From NCBI GenBank assembly GCA_026396205.1, contig JAPLXF010000085.1:1-5726 (forward strand): DNA of 5,726 bases, given 5' to 3'. A program made the position numbers and the translations under genes. The notes below the pieces were generated by a model that was given only the letters and a program-made list of their open reading frames with translations, was not told where the DNA came from and searched no databases. Source of the stretch: Candidatus Moraniibacteriota bacterium. Its GTDB lineage: Bacteria; Patescibacteriota; Minisyncoccia; Moranbacterales; UBA2206. Shown here piece by piece: positions 5,276-5,726 of this stretch; the first letter of the stretch is position 1; the number at the start of each line of letters is the position of its first letter.

Positions 5276-5726
5276 GGTAGGGAAGTGTTCTCTGCGCAGC
5301 GAAGCCAAAGGCGTGAGTCATGGTGGAGTGCAGAGAAGTAAGAATGCTGGCATTAGTAACCGCAATGTAAGTGAGAACCTTACACACCGAAAGTCTAAGG
5401 TTTCCTGGGCAATGACAATCATCCCAGGGTTAGTCGGTCCTAAGGCGAGGCCGAAAGGCGTAGTCGATGGACACACGGTTAATATTCCGTGACTTCGATA
5501 TTATTCGATGGAGTGACGTATTTTAGTATGTTTCGCGCCCTATTGGATTGGCGTAGGCATTTTGAGGGCGTATAGCAGGCAAATCCGCTATGCATTATCC
5601 CAAGTTATGTCTGGAACTCTGATTTTATCAGGGGAACGAAATAAAGCAGGATACCGGGAAAAACTTCTAAGGCTAGTAATATCGAATCCGTACTTAAAAC
5701 CGACACTGGTGAACTGGGCGAGTAGC

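Noticed and set aside
5259..5492. 77-codon plus-strand open frame
   Set aside because: It lies wholly in conserved 23S rRNA sequence (including GGCGAGGCCGAAAGGCGTAG) and has no protein-like features.

Overview
The window looks like a fragment of a Candidate Phyla Radiation (Patescibacteria, perhaps Parcubacteria-like) genome. The evidence is a 23S rRNA gene crowded with insertions, no 16S rRNA gene in the roughly 500 bp before it, a polytopic O-antigen-ligase/Wzy-type protein with a TPR tail of a kind common in these genomes, and many short GC-rich palindromes between genes. The assignment is inferred from style; no phylogeny was run. TGA does not appear as a sense codon in either protein gene, so there is no sign of the Gracilibacteria code.

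Layout. Positions 1-2493 hold one long plus-strand reading frame, open at the left edge, for a membrane protein of the O-antigen ligase family with about a dozen membrane segments and C-terminal TPRs. Positions 2494-3023 carry no convincing protein gene. They hold a perfect CCCCGTTAGAA-type palindrome, a promoter (P1), a possible short RNA ending in an intrinsic terminator, several hairpins, and a second promoter (P2) about 125 bp before the rRNA. From about 3024 to the right edge lies the 5' part (roughly the first 1.7 kb of conserved sequence) of a 23S rRNA gene.

The 23S gene is the remarkable part. Read against the remembered E. coli sequence, the conserved core is interrupted seven times, adding about 1 kb. 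Every insert is an inverted-repeat or hairpin-forming segment. They fall near E. coli positions 148 (H7/H8), 227, 285, 547 (H25), 653, 930 (base of H38) and 1170 (H45). Two are copies of one heptad-repeat hairpin element. One has ends that share 11 bp with the palindrome after the membrane protein gene. Two share the terminal repeat TCCGCCCAA and each is flanked by a 3-bp direct repeat; the larger of these encodes an 88-residue GIY-YIG nuclease with its own extended -10 promoter placed for a leaderless mRNA. H25 and H45 are the classical sites of RNase III-excised intervening sequences in other bacteria, so the mature 23S rRNA is probably fragmented, or relieved of these inserts, by cleavage of the long stems.

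Working model (inference): the rRNA gene is a landing site for several families of small palindromic elements. Their stems are tolerated because they form closed helices on the ribosome surface or are cut out after transcription. The GIY-YIG element may be the autonomous member of a family whose 104-bp relative, about 280 bp upstream, is a non-autonomous derivative.
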